A stretch of DNA of 64,000 bases from Pampus argenteus (Eukaryota > Chordata > Actinopteri > Scombriformes > Stromateidae): NCBI GenBank assembly GCA_036937835.1, contig CM072877.1, positions 17,848,001 through 17,912,000 of the forward strand, in the 5' to 3' direction. Below, piece by piece: positions 1 to 14,116 of this stretch. The position numbers and the translations under genes are program-made. How positions within the stretch are numbered: the stretch's first letter is position 1; each line of letters opens with the position of its first letter. The notes under the pieces were generated by a model. The model was given only the letters and a program-made list of their open reading frames with translations, was not told the DNA's origin and searched no databases.

Positions 1-2883
1 TGACTGACTCGGTGTTGACAGAGAGACAGTTTGAGAAATAAATGTGTCTTAGATCCCACAATGCTCGTTCTGGTTGGTATACACAAGTGCTTTTGTTATT
101 TTCCTGTTTAATTGTGAGAATTGCCTCCATTGCATCGTGAAGCACGAGCTGAAACAATCAGAACAAGCTGGATATTAAAAAAAATGAAATCAAAGAACAG
201 CCTTTTGGCCTACAAGGGATTTACAGCTTAGAAAAATAAAAAGACACACACTAACACACACACACACACACACACAAATGCAAACAAAATCATCTCTAAT
301 TGGATCAGGGCAGCACTTTGGGCTGATTCACTGACCATGGAGGCCTTGTCCTCTGATAAGTAGGGATCTAACCAGCTCTGGTTGTCTGTGTACTGACCTC
401 CACAGTCACTGAGTGTCCACTGACACCTGACGCAGCCAGCTTATTCTCCCCACTGGAGCCTAATGTCTGCTGATGGCGGAGACCACCATCCCTTCTTTAG
501 TTTGGGAGCATTGGGCCGCATACACATAGGCCAAGCAAGTCTGTCACCCTCCACCCACCCATCTCTCATTAGGAACGAGACAACCTGTTTAAGTGCAAAT
601 GACTCTTGCTGTATTCAATGCGGGTGGTGGCACAAGAGGTTTCCCACTCACTGTGTCGCCCTGCCTCATAGATAATAGGGCTGTGCTAAAATACCCTCAG
701 AGTCTGGTTCTGGTTGGATTTATACAAGCGTTTAACATTATGTGGCTTTTACAACAATTTAGAAAAATTATACCCCACTGATAGTGGCCTTAAGTTGTGG
801 TTTTCCCCCATTACATAGAGCATGTGCACAGCGAGAGCATGTCGCAGCATGAAACCTGCATGATATTAATAGTATGCACGGCAGCAAATTTGGCAGGGAG
901 GTGGAGACCCCACCAACAGCGCTGCAGTTTTCCCATGCTTTATATGCAACCCTTAAACTGAGTTATTTATTGTTTAACGGGTTTTGAACCTGGATTACCT
1001 TCAATATATTTGATTGATTAAGCGGCCAAGGGGCCCAGGTGGAAGGATGGTGAGTTATTTGGGTGAATTAAGTAATATTATAATAAAAAATGACTCTCAA
1101 TGGATTTAAATTAAAATGTTGTGGTCTAAATAAATAATAATTCCCATTCAATTTGTTTTAAAAAGCTCAGACATCCCGTGGTCGAAAAAGGAGCCAGCTG
1201 AGGTGGTTCGAGCAGCTGATAATGATCCCTCCTGGTCGTCCACGTTTTGGAGGTTTTCCATTCAACAAGCAGGAGACCCCGCTGAGAACACATCTCATCT
1301 GGCTTGAGGACACTGGATCCTGCAGTAAGTGGTGAGATCTTAAACACGATCAAATGTCTAAAACTTTAAAAAAAACCAGGGCTTCAGTCGGCTCTGAACG
1401 CTTCGCTTGCCATGTTGCCTCTACTTCCTCCTCGTAATGACATCAGATTGTTCACACATGCCCACAAATGGTTATCATTGCTGTAGCCTTGGTTGCTAAG
1501 GTTGTTCTACGGGCCGTTCATAGTTAGATTAGGGTTAGATTAGTAGCCGGAAGTGGGGTGAGACGTAGCGTCCAGAAGCAAACCGATCAGAGTAAGCTTA
1601 AAGAGACAGAGGCTGAACTGAAGGACAAACCTTACTGTAAATGTGGTTAATTCAACAGGTTTACTCGGTAAAGTTGGTGAAGAACAACAGGGTGAAGATA
1701 ATCTGACTACTATGATGCTTAATGGCACAATCTTGGTAATCTTTATCAGCTGCTCGGTGTTTGCCTCACAAGTTGGTACAAATAAAAAAAATCATCAAAT
1801 GTAATCAAGTGCGAGAAGCTGATCGTTTAAAACGCCATCAAATCAAATGGACTGCAGCGAAACCAAACACGCACCACATTTAAAGACCGGGACAGTCAGT
1901 CAGATCAGGGGGGAACAAAACTTCACAGTCGGCGTTCTGTCCTACAACATGTCAACAAAATCAACATCAAATGAGGATTTTTTTTTGTTGCTAGAAACGG
2001 AAATAAATCATTTTTACCCTTTTTTTTCTGTTTTACACGTAGTTTCACCAGCGAGACATAAATGTTAAATATGATCGATTTCTCTTTCTGTGCACATGCT
2101 CATCTGACATTAGTCCCATCTAATTATGGTTAGAAAAAAGTGGGGGATGATGCTCATTACGATGGGTGGATAAGCTTTCTCTGTTCCTTTCGACAGATGC
2201 TGTAATTCATAATGTGAGAGGAAGATTGCTGCATGTTAAATACCGAGCATAGCCTGCACTCTCATTTGACTTAGCTGGTGGTCCGCCTGAATTATGGTGA
2301 AGGAAATGTTTTGTGCATGTGTGTGTGTGTGTGTTTTTAACTTTAAGAAGGACAGGGAGAGAGCCACTCTCAGCTAAGCTATCCTAAAAGCACCCATTAT
2401 GTCCTGCCTCATGTGCTATCTATGAACACCACATGTTACTGGTCAATAGCAAGAAAAATATGACTTTATAAATCACTTGTGGCACGTTTACAGTACACAC
2501 ACACACACACACACACTGCGTGTCTGTCCTGCTCTCTCTGTGTCTGCTCTTGCACAAACACACATGTAATCACACACATAAAACCACACACATACATATG
2601 CATTGGCCAATATGAGACACCATCATTCACGTATTGGAGTAGAGGAACTGACTGTGGAGGACAGGGGAACAACAAAGAATCATGAAAGCAAATACCGACA
2701 CGCACGACTTAAACAGGCTTCATATGATCCAGTATATAAAGCTGATGTATGTCAACGGAAACGAACAACACATTTCTATCACTATGAATTTAAAATGCAC
2801 TCTTTACGCCACATTACAGCGCAATAAACAAACTGAAAGACTGAAATTTCCCCCAGTGGTGGAAAAAAAACTTGCATGCTTCG

Positions 2884-3219
2884 TTAAAGGATACGTTTGG
2901 TGATATTTCTATATTTTATGTTTAACAAATCTCATAAAAAAGACCAATAATGATCCAACTAACAAGTGCTGGTTGCTGCCAAAATACAATATTTACCCCC
3001 GTTTGAGCCATATTTACTAAAAACCAACAGTTCCCGTACTGTACTGTAGCACGGAAACTAAACTCCATATTCATGACCTGTTTTTAAAGATTTACGTCTT
3101 GAGTGCAACACACAGTTGGGGAATATAAGGAGACAGAATCAGACTCATTGGTTCTGTCGTCTTCATGGGATTTGTTGACAATAAGATAAATATAAAATAT
3201 CACCAGCTTTATCCTTTAA
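2884..3219. mobile_element. TTAA-flanked MITE-like element with about 30-bp inverted ends
   Basis: Left end TTAAAGGATACGTTTGGTGA and the right end, read on the other strand, TTAAAGGATAAAGCTGGTGA, followed in both cases by TATTT-rich sequence, give terminal inverted repeats of about 30 bp. Both termini carry TTAA, the target site of piggyBac-type transposases. 336 bp, no coding capacity, so non-autonomous. Confidence 0.8.
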
Positions 3220-4777
3220 GTTAAACATACTTCATTAGTAGTAAAATACTTGGATTCAAATATTTAAAGTGTACTTTGACGTATTGAGAACGGCCCCTCA
3301 GTTGATACGGTGAATGTGTTTGCAGTTGCGTATATTTACACATCCGGGAGACATAGATCAACGTTAGTATGCACATGAAGTTGAAATATCTGGTTATTTA
3401 GCTGCTAAATGCTCCAGTTTGTTCACTAGCTCGTCGTTAACTTTGTGCGTTTGCCGTTTTGGAGCCGGACACGTAGTGTAGAAAAAAACCGCGTGAGCTC
3501 AAAGACTCACATCCCTCATAGAGTTGAAGTTGAACTGCAGATTTGGCTGATTCTCTACGGACGCTTTCCACATTACACAAAGTCATTTAATCCATTGTTA
3601 ATATAGAAATAATGAGAAGGACAGCTTTAAATAAATGTCCATAGTTAATTTCCAGTGGACTTTCCAGACATAAAATGTATATCATTTGTTTTAAAACAAT
3701 AATTATTTTAACAGGCAGGACAGAAACTTCTTAACATTTCGACATAGTAGGTTTGACCTTTTTAATTTCTTCCTCTGATATCCTTTAAATCAGATGCAGC
3801 AGTTAGTTCAGCCAGTTTTCAAGTTAAAAGCAAATGTCTTTTTTTTTTTTTTTTACTGTAGCTTGACAGTTAAATAATATCTTGCATTTTTTTTTTTTTC
3901 ATTTGTTCCATATGTGTTGCTTTCCATGTGGTCTGTTCAAATTAAAGACATTTACACATCAATGTGTATAGTCTGTCTTTACTCTCTGGATTTTCCAAAA
4001 CACAAACTTCTCATTTTAACTGTAAAAAAAGACAAATATATTGAACAGAGTTGTAGTTACAGCTTCCATAATTCCTGCAGCCAACATCTAATACCGGCTT
4101 TGCTGTTCTTCACAGAGAAATATTCTCTTCCCCACAGAATAATTCAACATTTTTTTTTTATGTTAAGTGTATGTGACCTCAAAATGGGAGCCAGCCCTGC
4201 TCATTAAACCAAAATATAAAAGTTCAGTAAAACTGATAATTGTTTAGTTCAATTTTCCAACTAAACAATGTTTTGAATCACTCATATCAAACAGAATATG
4301 TCCTTAAGAATCAGTTTGATTGGTCTCTGTTGAAAGAGTCAGAGTCTCCCTCCGCCACAGACCAGTATGGTATTTAAATCTACGCGACCATGTGTTGAAA
4401 CACTCCATCAAGACTACTGGCCCAGAAAAGCCGGGCAACTTTGAAGCCAGGACGACGTACATTGTCCCACCAGAGGCAACGCTGTCTCTCGCCAATCATC
4501 TTGGGCTCTGTTGGTGTTTCTGCCTGGTGCCTTGATAAAAATCAACATCCACTAGATCGAAATGTAAGAAAAAAAAACAACCTCACATCACCTAGAATCC
4601 TGTATATCCCACATCCCCTTTTTAAATGTGGCCAACGTTTGAAAATAAGTGGATAATATGCAGAAATATGCGCTGAATTATGCATTATTTGTATGTGCAT
4701 GGATGTATAATAGTAATACTTTAGATATGGGATGATTTAGGATGTTTTTTGGCTTCATGGGTGCAGTAAACATAAAA

Positions 4778-4838
4778 TTTACACATCGAGCATCAAGTTA
4801 CTATGGCAAACAGTGGCCTATTTACACATCGAGCATCA
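4778..4838. repeat. 18-bp perfect direct repeat, 43 bp apart
   Basis: TTTACACATCGAGCATCA occurs at 4778-4795 and again at 4821-4838. Unexplained by any larger element seen here. Confidence 0.9.
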
Positions 4839-7800
4839 TTACTATTCAGAGTCATGTTTGTGTCCGTATGATGAAGTTGATGTTGGCCAATAAGTCCTCT
4901 TAGTTTCTCACTAAACCGTCTCTTGCTCAATTTTTAATATAAAAATATGAATTACAGTAGATTTACGTTTTCACTGGTCAGACGAGGAAATCATCTTTTA
5001 GTCACTGATGGATTAATTGTTGATTTTTAAGATATTAATTTGCTCTTTGAATTAAAAGAAACCAACCAACAGCTGATTGACGTTTATTAAATATATATGT
5101 ATAATAAGTAGATTGTATTACAGTAATGGGTAGAGATTAAACGTGCTCATAGCAGGAACAATGCTTATTTCCACTGAACATGAAACTGGAAAATAAAACT
5201 GTGATGGAGAGAAAATGAGGAAAAGAGGGATTCATAAAAGAGACAATGTCTCCCAGCTGAGTAATGTAAGTGGCAGATGAATTGAAAACAATATCCCATC
5301 CACTACAGGCTTGCCAAAATCAGTTACGGATTTCAGCTTTAACCTATCGGATCCCCGGAGCTGTTTTGAAGAGAGTGAGCAGGAAAGCAAACAGTATTAA
5401 TCCTCAAAAAGTTCAAAATATCTTCCTGTCATAACAAAAGACCGAGCCCTTGTTCTGCGTAAAGTCTGCAAAAAAATATTAACTGCAGATGTGAAGGAAG
5501 ATGGAGGCATAAACACTGGGCTCTGTCTTTTCTAAATGTTTAAAAATGAGTCCTAATGCAGAAGGGCTGTGGGTATTTGCCCAGCTGTTGGATAAATAAG
5601 CAGAGAGATTCAAAGGCTGGATAACCTCCGCCAATGCCCATCAAACCAAACAGATGAGAGACTGTAGTAATCTGCTCCGTTCTCCAATGGGACAACACTG
5701 ATTTCAATTAGCCTACAGTCCCACATCCACCGGGGGAAGTGGGTGGAGATCTGAAAAAAAAAACAAGAGGAACTGCTGTGATCTTCTTTCCATTTTACTG
5801 AATGCATTTTAAAAGTGACAGAATTAACTTTTTATTGTTGTTATTGTTTAATGGATGCTGACAGACGTTTTTTTTTTAACTCTCCATGTAATTAAATCAT
5901 TTAATCACAGCAGATCAGCTGTTTTCTTTACAAACACAGATGTCATATCCGTGCTATTATAACATATAGAGCATCCAGCAGGTTTTCCTATGACTTGATT
6001 CCTCACTTGCATTACACGAGAGCCAAAAAAATGATGAGATGTTGATATAATCAGCTTGCAGGATCCCTCTGGAAATACACTCTGGACATCATTCAAGAGA
6101 TTCAAGAAATGTTTTCACTACTGTTGAGCTCACTGGCTGACTCTAGATTGGAGGGGACGAGGTGCACAGAGCGGTAATTAAAGTGAGGCGGAAGAAGTGA
6201 GCTGACATCCATCAGTACCGGCCGGAGAGGAGGAGGAGCTGATGCTGAGCTCTGCACCAAACCAACAGTCTTCATCTCTAGTTATTTTCTTGGCTTTTTC
6301 TCCCTCTGAAGTTTGTTTTGTCACGGTATGGCCATTTTTTTTTTTTTTGTAGCCAAATCTCATACTTCCACATTTAATCCTCACTATTGATTGTACAAAT
6401 ACAAATTTTCAAAGTTATTATGTAAATTAATGTATGTTTTGCTGCTGGAAACTTCAAAGCGCCGTCTTTTTTTCGGAGGACATTGCTCGCTGCTGATGTA
6501 ATAATTTCCCTGCGATATTTAAAATAAACACATTAGGCCTGAAAGAATTCAAAACTTGTCTCCGACTATAATGCCTGGCCTTTTGATTGGCATGAGGCGA
6601 TGGGATGCCAGTTTTCAGTGGAAACCAATGGTCGCCTTTAACAGCCTTTTCGTTTCCAAGCTCCCATGCAGTGTAAATTATAGGATAATAGGGTGCAGGC
6701 GATTGCAGACTCTGTTTATTCAATCCATTTCTTCACACAAGTTCCCATTGCCTTTTTCCTTCTTTCTGCCATGTGTGTGGTGGTCCTCTGATCCTGCTGA
6801 CCCTCGCCATGTGTTTTCACTTTCGGCTCTGATCTCAGCTCTGCGACCAGCGGGGAACCAAATACAAATTGAACAGTAACCATTCACAGGCTCACTCTTT
6901 TTTTTTCTTTCATTCACTGTTAAAACTGCTTTGTCTTCCCCGGGAGGAGCGCAGGGATAGATGTCCCCGCTTTGAGTCTGTTCCCCTTGCAGCCATCAGG
7001 TTTTCTTGTACACATCCAACAACAATGCGGCCTACTGCAGTTCATAGCACATTTGAAAATCTTTTTAAATCTGTGTCACATTAACCCACCTTAAAAGGAC
7101 ACACAACACCGGCTGCAAATGAAAATTTCCTGTCTTTTCTAAAAGCATCAAAAAATGACTAACAGGGACTCCGAAAAAAACCTTACAGAGAGGAACAAAT
7201 CGCCAGTGTTTGGGTGGTGTGCTTTTTATTATTTCAGTTAAGGTGAAGTTTTCATTAGGCCCATAAGCCCCCCCCCCCTTTTGAAAGCAAGCCCTTTTTC
7301 TGTGAAACTCGCTGGACAGCAGCCGCTTGCAAGTGGCAGGGTATGTTTGTTCAGCTTTTATTGGGAGATGTGGTTTGAAGAAGTTAAAAAGAACCCTTTT
7401 GTTGTTCTTGGGGTTCATATTTTCTCTGGAGTTGCTCCACGGACAGAGCAAGTCCACTGTGCGTGTTTGTTCCCCCGACTGAAAATGAAAAGGGGCAAAA
7501 AAACCTGAATGCAATAACTCACCTAAAGGGAAGACAAACTCTCAGAAGGTCTCTGCAGATAATCTCTCAGATAAGATATGAATCGAGCGGGGAGTAAAGC
7601 CGCGAGCTACAGGCTTTTATTGAAGGTGGTTTCCAGAATTTGTGTTTCGACAGTCTAACTTCACGCTTTAAATGCCCAGATAAGACTTAGTGAACAATTT
7701 AGTGACCCAACATAATGTAATCCACAAAATTGAGCCCAGACTTATACCAAAGCCGTGATATTTGATCAAATGATACGGTGCCGATACCATCTACATCCAT

Positions 7801-10800
7801 TGCTGTAATATCAGTCACAACAGGACATGCTGATATGCTGCAACCACGTGCATTAAGCGTCCCTGCATACGGGTTTGTAATGTGATTTTCAATAATCTTT
7901 TTTTCACCAGGATTCTCCCTCAGAGCCTCTCTATTAGAGTAAAAACACACTCATCACCTGTTTCACATTAAAGTTTCACGCATGCAGCCCCAGCCCCTTG
8001 TATCTTGTAAACTCTGCTTCGTTTACTTAGCCTGGCTTTCATTGCAGCCATTTTGCATGGTTTACCATTGTTTAGTTTATTAACCCAGGGGGTTACTTAA
8101 CCTAAACATCCCAGTTGAACGCTTTGGCTTTGGGTTTCAACCTTTTTTAACAGAAGTCTTTGTTGCGGGTGAAGATGATGGAATATATGATTCACATTTT
8201 ACGGTTATAGTTGACCAGTGTGAATCTGATTGGTATCAGTACAGTATCAGAGATTTGTATTTTATTGACTTATTAAAATGTATTAGAATACAAGAGTTAA
8301 AACCCCAGTCCTCCCCTTTAACTTGGGTATTGATCCTTGTTTCAACAATGACTAGATCATGTTTCCCATCTTCCTCTCAGGCTGCATCAGTTTCAACAGC
8401 ACATGTCTGAAACCCTCAGCGGACTTCTCCTGAACAAATACAGGCTCTGCATTAGAAAGAAGAAGAAAAAAAAAAAAAAAACCTGTGCATGTACTGAAAG
8501 TCCTCGTTTGCTAAACCAAAAATATCCCCTGTTTGAGGACCAGCTCCATAGCTGATGGCTGGTGCTCGGTTCCCATGCTCCAGCATTGTGTCTCTTCCAG
8601 CTGCAGCCAGGGAAAATGGGGGGGGAGGCACGCTCACGGGTGGTCCGCCCCACATGGTCCCACACTCTGTGGTTTGTGCCCTACATCTGATAGCAGTGGC
8701 TCTCAGCTGGGGAGCGCACAGCTCGCATTTTGTGCCATTTTACTACAACAATCTCGAGCTCCAGGATGAGGCTGGAACTGTTTACCGTGCAATATCTTCA
8801 TCAGAGCAGCACGCTGCACAGCTGGCTTCCCGTACACCAACGCTAACCTTCCTTCACCAAAGGATGCTGTAAAACTCTTCTACGAGTTTGTGAAGGACTT
8901 TTACCTTTAATCAGACAGATAATGGTTCTTAGTGATTTTAAACTTTTATCTTTTTATCCACTTACTGTACACCTGCACGCTGCCTTTCAAATAGTGCGCC
9001 TAGTAATCGACACTTTTATCTACTTTTATCGAGCTCAGTTAAGTGAGCATTAACTACTTGTGCTGCACCAGATCCATTACTCCGCACACATTTGGCTTAA
9101 AGAGACTCTCACACACCCTTTCTATGGGGGTAAAACCGATCATTTCTCAGCCAGAAGGTTTTGCAATGTTCACACAAATCACACTGCAATTGCAACAGTG
9201 AACGCCATACAGTCTAGTTAATAAGTGAAGGGGGGCTGTTAGATCATTCATGTTGAAGTGGATTTATCCTCAAGCCCACAAATACCACATTTTATTGACT
9301 TTCATACTCTGGCAATCTGATCTGAAGTACAGGAGCACAATTAACTTTCATAATAACATTTTATGGATATAATCAATATAGACGTGGAGCAGAGATTTGG
9401 GTTGAGGTGGTTCTCTGTTTCATTTCAAGTTTGCATCAAGCAGCCATCATCTTTTCTTCACCCAGTGACACATGTGAAGATGAAAACAGTTTTCTGTTAT
9501 AGAAAATGACGACAGTTAATATCAGCATATAACCATCAATTCAATTTGAATGCCATTTTTTTTATTTGTGAAGCTTTATGTGTAATTTGAATTGTGTGTG
9601 TGGATCGGAAGTGCTGCTTCTGCTGCTTCTCAATTCATGTTGATAGGTTATGCACCACATGCATAATGATGTTATTGATGAATGCAGTGTTTGTTGTAGT
9701 TCAAACGCAGGTCAACGTCCCATTAAAGGGAAGGTGCCTTAAAGCCCAGACAGACACTGTCTCATGGGGGGAATATGATCTATAGCTAAGGGAGAAGAAG
9801 GTGATTCTCTGTGAAAAGCAAAGCAAAAATTTGAGAAAATCCAGATGCAATTGTAGCTTGGCCAAATGTTTTCCCTCTTGAGTGTATAAAACGGACGGGT
9901 GATTATAAATTCCTCTACTACAGAAGCTCTTTTCCCAAATGTTTTATGCACAGCATTTAGAGTGCAAAAACATGAAATTGTTAATTATGAGGAAACTGTT
10001 CAATGAGCCAAAAGATGACAATCTAGATGAACTTACACACAAGACACAAGGCTTGTGATTAAGGCCATGGACGGTAATATTTGGGCTACACATATTCATA
10101 CCGTTTCATCATTACAGCAGCATCGTCTGCTCTTATGCAAAAAAAAAAAAAAATCAAGCCTGGACCATCCAGACTTCTGGAAACAAGAGACATGTGCTGT
10201 CAAGTAACACAACAGAGCTTTAAGTCTCCCCCTGAGGACAGTGAAAGCATCACCATGTGCGACAAAAATCTGCAGACGGCACACATTAATTCCTCTCATC
10301 ATGCACGGAGCAGGCTAATTTTAAAAGATCGGCTATCATCACAGCAAAATGAAATATGAGCTGAAGAAAACGTACTCAGCTGATCATTATTTGTGGGATC
10401 AAAGCTGTTTTTTTTATTAGTTTTCAGTAGTAGCAAAAAAAGTCAGACTGTTTAAAAGTGAATTTGCTGCACCTTGCCGTTGAATTAGGGCCACGACATA
10501 AGGATATAATTATTGTATCACTTAATAAAACCTCCAAATGTGTGTCCGCACATTACACACATCACATATGCACACAGTGAATCATATGATTTAGGAATAT
10601 GTCTAACATCCTAACAGTTTAAAATAAACCAATATATTTTATTAATGATTTTCATGTTTGTAAACAGTCATTTCCTCCTCCTCCTCCTCTTACAGCTTCA
10701 TCTCTTCTGTAACTTTGAGCACATCACTACAAAGACGTAGACCACATTAAAGGGACACGCTGAGAAGACTTCTTCAATGATTGAATAATAACGCATACAC

Positions 10801-11699
10801 TTACTGACAGCCTAATAAATATCTCCAGCCATGAAAGATGCAATGTTGACTTTGTTAGTGGGAGATTTACATGCAAACCATACTGCTTGGATTAAAGTTC
10901 ACCGCCTCATACAATGTAATAAATACACACTTCTTTTGTCATAGTGACGTTTGTTAATATTTGTTCAATTCTGGTTCAAAAATGAAAAAAACATTCATGT
11001 AACGTTCAAAAATAAGTTGTACAATAATAACTGTAAGAGAACTGAAAGTGTTTGGTTGATAAAGTGTTAATATTTAGTGTGACAGACCGGCGCTTCTACA
11101 TCTGATAATGATCAACGATCCCAAATTGGTATTCAGCATTTGGGAATATAACTCTTCATTCCCTTGTGCAGTCTGGACACCATGAGCACTCCGAAGAGTA
11201 TCAGTTTCCTTTGTATTTTTCATGTCTTATCATGCTCGAACTCGCAAAAAAAGTGATTTCCACGACAGGCTGAAAGGTGAATTTTTAAGATGTTGCAGCT
11301 GATGCAGCTTTTGCGAGGAAAAGTGGCAACTGACTCGTCTTTCATCCTGAAAGACTTCTGCACTTATCACTTAAATCTGTCCACAGTCTTTAATTCACTG
11401 GCAAAAAAAAAAGACCTTCACATGCGGGTTTAGAGTGTGTGGGTTTATAATATGATCACAGTCTATCACAGTGTATGTTTTTTCTTGAACTTGTGATTTT
11501 CCAGTTATATTTTGTTCCTTCGTTCCTAAAAAATTGAACCTTCTTGTTCCATCGTTGCATACAATACTTACTGAGCGAACTTTGCATTCATTTTTTTACT
11601 GGGAATGTCATCAGTTTTGATATTTGTTCATAAATTCAAATTGGACAAAGTAAAAATTTGCTCTGAATTTTAATGCACTAGATAAAAAGTCAGTAAACT

Positions 11700-11870
11700 C
11701 CTCCTGAGGGGGGACATGAATGTCATATTTCATGGATATTTTACAGAAAATCACAAATGTCAGCGTATTATCAAAGTCAGCAGCATCATGAATGTCCGTT
11801 CAAACTTTCATGACAGTCCATCTAATAGTTTTTGAGATATTTCAGTCTGGTCCAAAGTGGTGGACAAAAT
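11700..11870. repeat. Dispersed fish repeat fragment
   Basis: TCATGACAGTCCATCTAATA and GTTTTTGAGATATTTCAGTC with CCAAAGTGGTGGAC resemble a very common fish interspersed sequence (CATGGCAATCCATCCAATAG, TTGTTGAGATATTTCAGTCT). Recognised from memory; no ends visible. Confidence 0.45.
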
Positions 11871-13354
11871 GTGTGCGTGTGTGTGTGTGTGTGTGTGTAG
11901 GGATTGGCTGGCTCCATGCATACAGTGTCCATGCATGCACGTACATATGTGTCTATATGTATTTTTCAGGGAATTTCTGACCGTTTGTTTGGGGCGGGTG
12001 TGTTTCATTTCAAAGCATGGCAAATGAAACCTAAAACTCTGGAAAAGCTGACAAAACATACCGATCCCAGGTGGTTAATGGGCCGGGAGAAATGACCAGT
12101 TGACCAACATCACAGACGACCCCTTTCTGATGTGCCCACCCTGCTGGCCGGCCCCCATCTGCTAGATATTACACCTAAAAACTCTTTATGTTTGTGGTCT
12201 TGTGATAACAGGGTACATGGCCTGTTCTGTCACTGCTTTCTCATCCTCACCATCACAAATATCTTAAAGAAAGGGAGGCTGCTCATTGCCTCATGATGCC
12301 ACTCTGACGCTAGTTGCTGGATAGATGTGAGAAAGTATCTTTTATCTTCTTTAATCACCCTGTCTTTCATTGATCCATCCACAAAAAGATGCGTAAGTCT
12401 GATTCAGAAAGAAGTCTGCGCCCAGGGAACCGACTCAAGAAAGTTCCAGGTGTCAGGGGTGAGAGGTTGAAGGTCCCGGTAGTGTGGGTGGTTCTGATGA
12501 AGCCCTGTTAGCAGTTAATGAGGGCTGAACAGACACACTGATCACCCCTTGTAATTTGCGGGGGGCTAATCGCTGAATATTCCCTTTGACAAGAGAGATT
12601 ACACGCAGAGCCCGAGGCTGGACAATGGAGATTTGCTATGTAATGTCTCCACTATAGACTCAGGACACAAAAAAAAGGGTGGATCAGACCGTAGGAGAGA
12701 GGAATTAAAGGAGGGGACTGTAGGGGGGGTGGATGTGACACCGGCCAAGAGATGCCACCTTTAGGACAATGTAAAGATGAGGAGGGGGTGCATGGGTGGA
12801 GGAGGAGGGGTGGGGCAACAGAGAGACACAACAGCACAAAGCTCAGCATCACATGGGTCACCTAAGATAGTAGTGTTGTAATAGTTTTGGGCTTACTTTA
12901 TCTATTTTAGCTACATTAGTTTATATTATGGGCAGCTATTATGATCGAGTAACATTAAACTTGCAGAAATATTGCCACAATAGTCCGACAGGGAAAGGCA
13001 GCCGGCAAGCAAACTGTCAGTCACAGCTGTCAATCAATACAGCTGACATGTTGGCAACAACAATTTACAAAATAACCACCATCACACTGAGTAGCGATTG
13101 GCGACATAGTGACAGGGATTCAATTGGAGGACATCTTTTCTAAATGATCTGTTGCTTCCTAAGTGTCCATCAGCCACTTGCTGCATGAATGTCATTCTGG
13201 ATCTGTAGATGAAAAGGGCTCAATCTCTCAAGCACATGGAAAGCTCATAAGTCAATGAGGCAGAGCTCACATTAGTGGTTTTCAGTGACATAAATGAGTT
13301 TTACAGATGCAAAATAATTCCACACTAAAAGAAGCTCCGACATGTGTGAATATA

Positions 13355-13356
<2 letters not shown>

Positions 13357-13411
<55 letters not shown>
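13357..13411. repeat. (AT)27 microsatellite
   Basis: Uninterrupted AT dinucleotide run of about 55 bp; self-complementary, so able to extrude as a cruciform. Confidence 0.97.
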
Positions 13412-13412
<1 letters not shown>

Positions 13413-14116
13413 TGGTGCTCAGAGGTGGTCCATGTAATGTAATGTAATTACATTTAGAGATTATAGTGTGACCTACCTACAGTAAGAAGCTTAGGTTCGT
13501 CATGATGGTCAGGTTTAATTCAGCCATTAAACTGCACATGAGCTAACTTCTGTTGTGCTTTTCTCATATTTGTTGAGGTTTGAGATACAAATATGTTAAT
13601 ATCTGTTCAAAATCTATCATTCAGGTGTTGATACTCTTGACAGAAACCCTTACAGGTGCAGCATTTAGCTTTTTATAAGCTCAGATCATAACTTATGGCA
13701 AAGTCAAACTCAACAGGCAACAGATGGGCACATTGGCCGGCAAAATTTTCCATTACTTCAGTATTGATTAAAGATCAGTCCCTGGACTTCAAAAGCAGAT
13801 CACACAATGTAATTATGTCCAACCTCACATGATGAAAATAAATGCTCACAAAAACAAAAACCCCTTGTGCTGAGGGATAAAAACAGGATAATGCAAAATA
13901 AAACAAACAATTACTAAAATGTGCAGAAAACAGCTGAAAGGGAGAATAAGAAAGAAAATTACTTTTACTCTCTTTGGTCATCTTACAGTTTGTGTATCTT
14001 TGATGTAGCGGCGGCTCTCGATTCATGTGCAGTCATTCAATCTCAGTTCATCACACAGAGCCTCTTCCTCTACTTTGATAACTGGCCTGCAAGCTGTAGC
14101 CAACCATTTGGCTATT

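Noticed and set aside
1520..1545. TTAGATTAGGGTTAGATTAG, telomere-like
   Set aside because: Only one TTAGGG-like unit with imperfect neighbours; not an interstitial telomere array.
7065..7514. 149-aa minus-strand open frame
   Set aside because: Longest frame of the first 20 kb, but composition is not protein-like, no recognised motif, and the start lies in ordinary sequence; likely chance.
8555..8872. 105-aa plus-strand open frame with hydrophobic stretch
   Set aside because: No promoter, splice sites or homologue recognised; several other frames are open over the same GC-balanced segment.
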